Source: Blautia sp. XA-2221 (lineage in GTDB: Bacteria > Bacillota > Clostridia > Lachnospirales > Lachnospiraceae). From it: a DNA stretch of 64,000 bases. The notes beneath the pieces were generated by a model. The model was not told the origin of the DNA, did not search any database, and saw nothing but the letters and a program-made list of their open reading frames with translations. Position 1 is the first letter of the stretch. The number at the start of each line of letters is the position of its first letter. Of this stretch, positions 62,121 through 64,000 are shown piece by piece. The stretch is from NCBI RefSeq assembly GCF_028767025.1, contig NZ_JAJQXX010000005.1, positions 62,001-126,000 on the forward strand, written 5' to 3'. The translations under genes were made by a program, and so were the position numbers.

Positions 62121-64000
62121 ATGGCAGTACCTTACAATCATAAAGTGATTGAAAAAAAATGGCAGAAAGTCTGGGATGACAACAAAGCCTTTGCTGCAAC
62201 AGATGATTACAGCAAACCGAAATATTATGCTCTGGTAGAGTTCCCCTATCCGTCAGGACAGGGACTTCATGTAGGACATCCGAGACCTTATACAGCACTT
62301 GATATCGTAGCACGAAAAAGAAGAATGCAGGGCTACAATGTTCTTTATCCGATGGGGTGGGATGCATTCGGTCTTCCTACTGAGAACTACGCCATCAAAA
62401 ATAAGATCCATCCGAAGATCGTAACTGCAAATAATGTAAAAAGATTCAAAGAGCAGCTTCATTCCCTTGGATATTCCTTTGACTGGGACAGAGAAGTAAA
62501 CACTACAGATCCGGAATACTACAAATGGACACAGTGGATCTTCCTGAAACTGTTTAATGCAGGTCTTGCTTACAAGAGTGAGATGCCTATTAACTGGTGT
62601 ACCTCCTGTAAGGTAGGTCTTGCAAACGAGGAGGTTGTCAACGGTGTATGCGAGCGTTGCGGCGCACCGGTTGTCCGCAAGGTTAAGAGCCAGTGGATGC
62701 TGAAGATCACTGACTATGCAGAAAAGCTTCTGGAAGGTCTTGATGATGTAGACTACATTGAGCGTGTAAAGGTTTCCCAGAAAAACTGGATCGGCAAGAG
62801 CCAGGGAGCAGAGGTTGATTTTGCCATTGCAGGTAAAGAGGATAAGCTTACAGTTTACACTACCAGACCGGATACCCTTTTTGGAGCAACCTATATGGTA
62901 GTTTCTCCGGAACATCCTGCGCTGGAAAAATACAAAGACGAGATTAAAAACATGGATGCCATCCGGGAATATCAGGAACAGGCAGCAAGAAAATCTGATT
63001 TTGAGCGTTCTGAGCTTGCAAAAGACAAGACAGGTGTTCAGATTGACGGAATTTGTGCAGTGAATCCGGTAAACGGAAAAGAAATCCCGATCTGGGTTTC
63101 CGATTATGTACTGATGAGCTATGGAACAGGTGCTATTATGGCAGTACCGGCTCATGACACCCGTGACTGGGAATTTGCAAAAAAATTTAATCTTCCGATC
63201 ATTGAAGTAGTAGCCGGCGGAGAGAACGTACAGGAGGAAGCTTTTACAGATGTTGCTACAGGCAAAATGGTAAACTCCGGGTTCCTGGACGGACTGGAAG
63301 TGGCAGAAGCAAAGAAAAAGATCATTGACTGGCTGGAAGAGAAAAAACTTGGAACAGGAAAAACAAATTATAAGTTGAGAGACTGGGTATTTTCCCGTCA
63401 GCGTTACTGGGGCGAGCCAATCCCTGTTGTTCACTGTGATAAATGCGGTTATGTGGCTCTTCCGGAGAGTGAGCTTCCTCTGGAGCTTCCGGATGTAGAA
63501 AGCTATATGCCTACTGATAACGGAGAATCACCACTGGCAGCTATGACAGACTGGGTAAATACTACCTGTCCGTGCTGTGGCGGTCCTGCAAAACGTGAAA
63601 CAGATACTATGCCTCAGTGGGCAGGTTCCTCCTGGTATTTCCTCCGCTATACAGATCCAAAGAATACAGAGGCGCTTGCAAGCTCTGAGGCGTTAAATTA
63701 CTGGCTTCCGGTTGACTGGTACAATGGTGGAATGGAGCATACAACCCTCCATCTTCTGTATTCCAGATTCTGGCATAAATTCCTTTATGACAACAAGGTT
63801 GTTCCCTGTGCAGAACCATACCAGAAGCGTACCTCCCACGGCATGATCCTTGGTGAAAATGGCGAGAAAATGTCCAAGTCCCGCGGAAACGTGGTAAATC
63901 CGGACGAGATCGTAAATGACTACGGCGCAGATACCCTTCGTACCTATGAGATGTTTATCGGAGCTTTTGAGCTCAGCGCATCCTGGTCTGAGAATGGTGT
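62121..64000 (+). CDS. leuS: Leucyl-tRNA synthetase (3' end beyond the window)
   Basis: The frame is open from ATG 62121 to the window edge (about 626 residues, of roughly 800 expected). It starts [15 protein letters not shown]. The class I HIGH-type motif is in [13 protein letters not shown] (about residues 43-55). The zinc-type segment [13 protein letters not shown], the CP1 editing domain (about 220-420) and the KMSKS motif at about 63867-63881 are all visible. AAGGAGG lies 8 nt before the start. Expression is under the T-box leader. No defect is seen in the visible part. Confidence 0.96.
   Translation, partial: MAVPYNHKVIEKKWQKVWDDNKAFAATDDYSKPKYYALVEFPYPSGQGLHVGHPRPYTALDIVARKRRMQGYNVLYPMGWDAFGLPTENYAIKNKIHPKIVTANNVKRFKEQLHSLGYSFDWDREVNTTDPEYYKWTQWIFLKLFNAGLAYKSEMPINWCTSCKVGLANEEVVNGVCERCGAPVVRKVKSQWMLKITDYAEKLLEGLDDVDYIERVKVSQKNWIGKSQGAEVDFAIAGKEDKLTVYTTRPDTLFGATYMVVSPEHPALEKYKDEIKNMDAIREYQEQAARKSDFERSELAKDKTGVQIDGICAVNPVNGKEIPIWVSDYVLMSYGTGAIMAVPAHDTRDWEFAKKFNLPIIEVVAGGENVQEEAFTDVATGKMVNSGFLDGLEVAEAKKKIIDWLEEKKLGTGKTNYKLRDWVFSRQRYWGEPIPVVHCDKCGYVALPESELPLELPDVESYMPTDNGESPLAAMTDWVNTTCPCCGGPAKRETDTMPQWAGSSWYFLRYTDPKNTEALASSEALNYWLPVDWYNGGMEHTTLHLLYSRFWHKFLYDNKVVPCAEPYQKRTSHGMILGENGEKMSKSRGNVVNPDEIVNDYGADTLRTYEMFIGAFELSASWSENG

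Noticed and set aside
1-64000. CRISPR arrays, insertion sequences, integrases, tRNA or rRNA genes
   Set aside because: No regularly spaced repeats, transposase- or recombinase-like proteins, terminal inverted repeats flanking genes, or tRNA/rRNA sequences were recognised.

Overview
The window reads as chromosome of a spore-forming, acetogenic Firmicute, most like Lachnospiraceae and Blautia-like. Evidence for this: Wood-Ljungdahl genes (acsC, acsE, a corrinoid activator, fchA, folD), an electron-bifurcating HydABC hydrogenase, spoIVA, a leucine T-box leader, strong AGGAGG ribosome binding sites and near-consensus TTGACA-N17-TATAAT promoters. The genus is inference; no rRNA or tRNA gene was seen.

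Layout. 1-7.4 kb: distal part of an acs operon (acsC-acsE-acsV-DUF3786-fchA-folD) ending in a secreted glucosaminidase translationally coupled to folD. 7.6-13.7 kb: two divergent [FeFe]-hydrogenase units, a single-gene group B-like enzyme on the minus strand and hydC-hydB-hydA on the plus strand. 13.8-19.2 kb: two-subunit fumarase, a tiny Zn-ribbon-like protein, spoIVA and a polyprenyl-phosphate sugar transferase. 19.2-23.1 kb: cysK-metY, a TtcA-like PP-loop protein and an Rrf2 regulator. 23.1-27.1 kb: glpP, an attenuator, and a three-gene GlpABC-like FAD oxidoreductase operon. 27.1-36.1 kb: hemA-sirC-hemC-cobA/hemD-hemB-hemL, which makes precorrin-2 and sirohydrochlorin (entry to B12), followed by aroC and folC. 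36-50.7 kb: mixed genes (aldehyde dehydrogenase, an unknown secreted protein, MATE pump, YccF, acetyltransferases, CapA, nfo, D-lactate dehydrogenase, tyrA-aroA). 50.9-55.5 kb: an EF-G paralogue, an ArsR/EFR1 redox pair and two small unknowns. 55.7-59 kb: a pyruvate formate-lyase operon. 59-64 kb: yfhO and the start of leuS behind a T-box.

How it fits together. PFL supplies formate and acetyl-CoA. Formate can feed the methyl branch (FchA, FolD), and AcsE passes the methyl group to the corrinoid protein AcsC, which AcsV reactivates. The hem/cob operon supplies the corrinoid precursor, folC the folate carrier, and HydABC couples H2 to NAD(H) and ferredoxin.

Most notable observations. (1) PFL is split: a 699-residue core has the catalytic Cys pair but no glycyl-radical domain, and ends in an unusual CxCC tail. 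The glycyl-radical domain is a separate 80-residue gene with its own ribosome binding site, between the core and the activase. (2) The yfhO promoter has a G9 tract inside a 19-bp -35/-10 spacer, the architecture of a slippage-driven phase-variable promoter. (3) FolD has lost two of its three cyclohydrolase residues and sits next to a dedicated cyclohydrolase, FchA. (4) The EF-G paralogue lacks the switch-II histidine and the NKxD motif. (5) GlpP lies directly upstream of a terminator that precedes the G3P-oxidoreductase-like operon.
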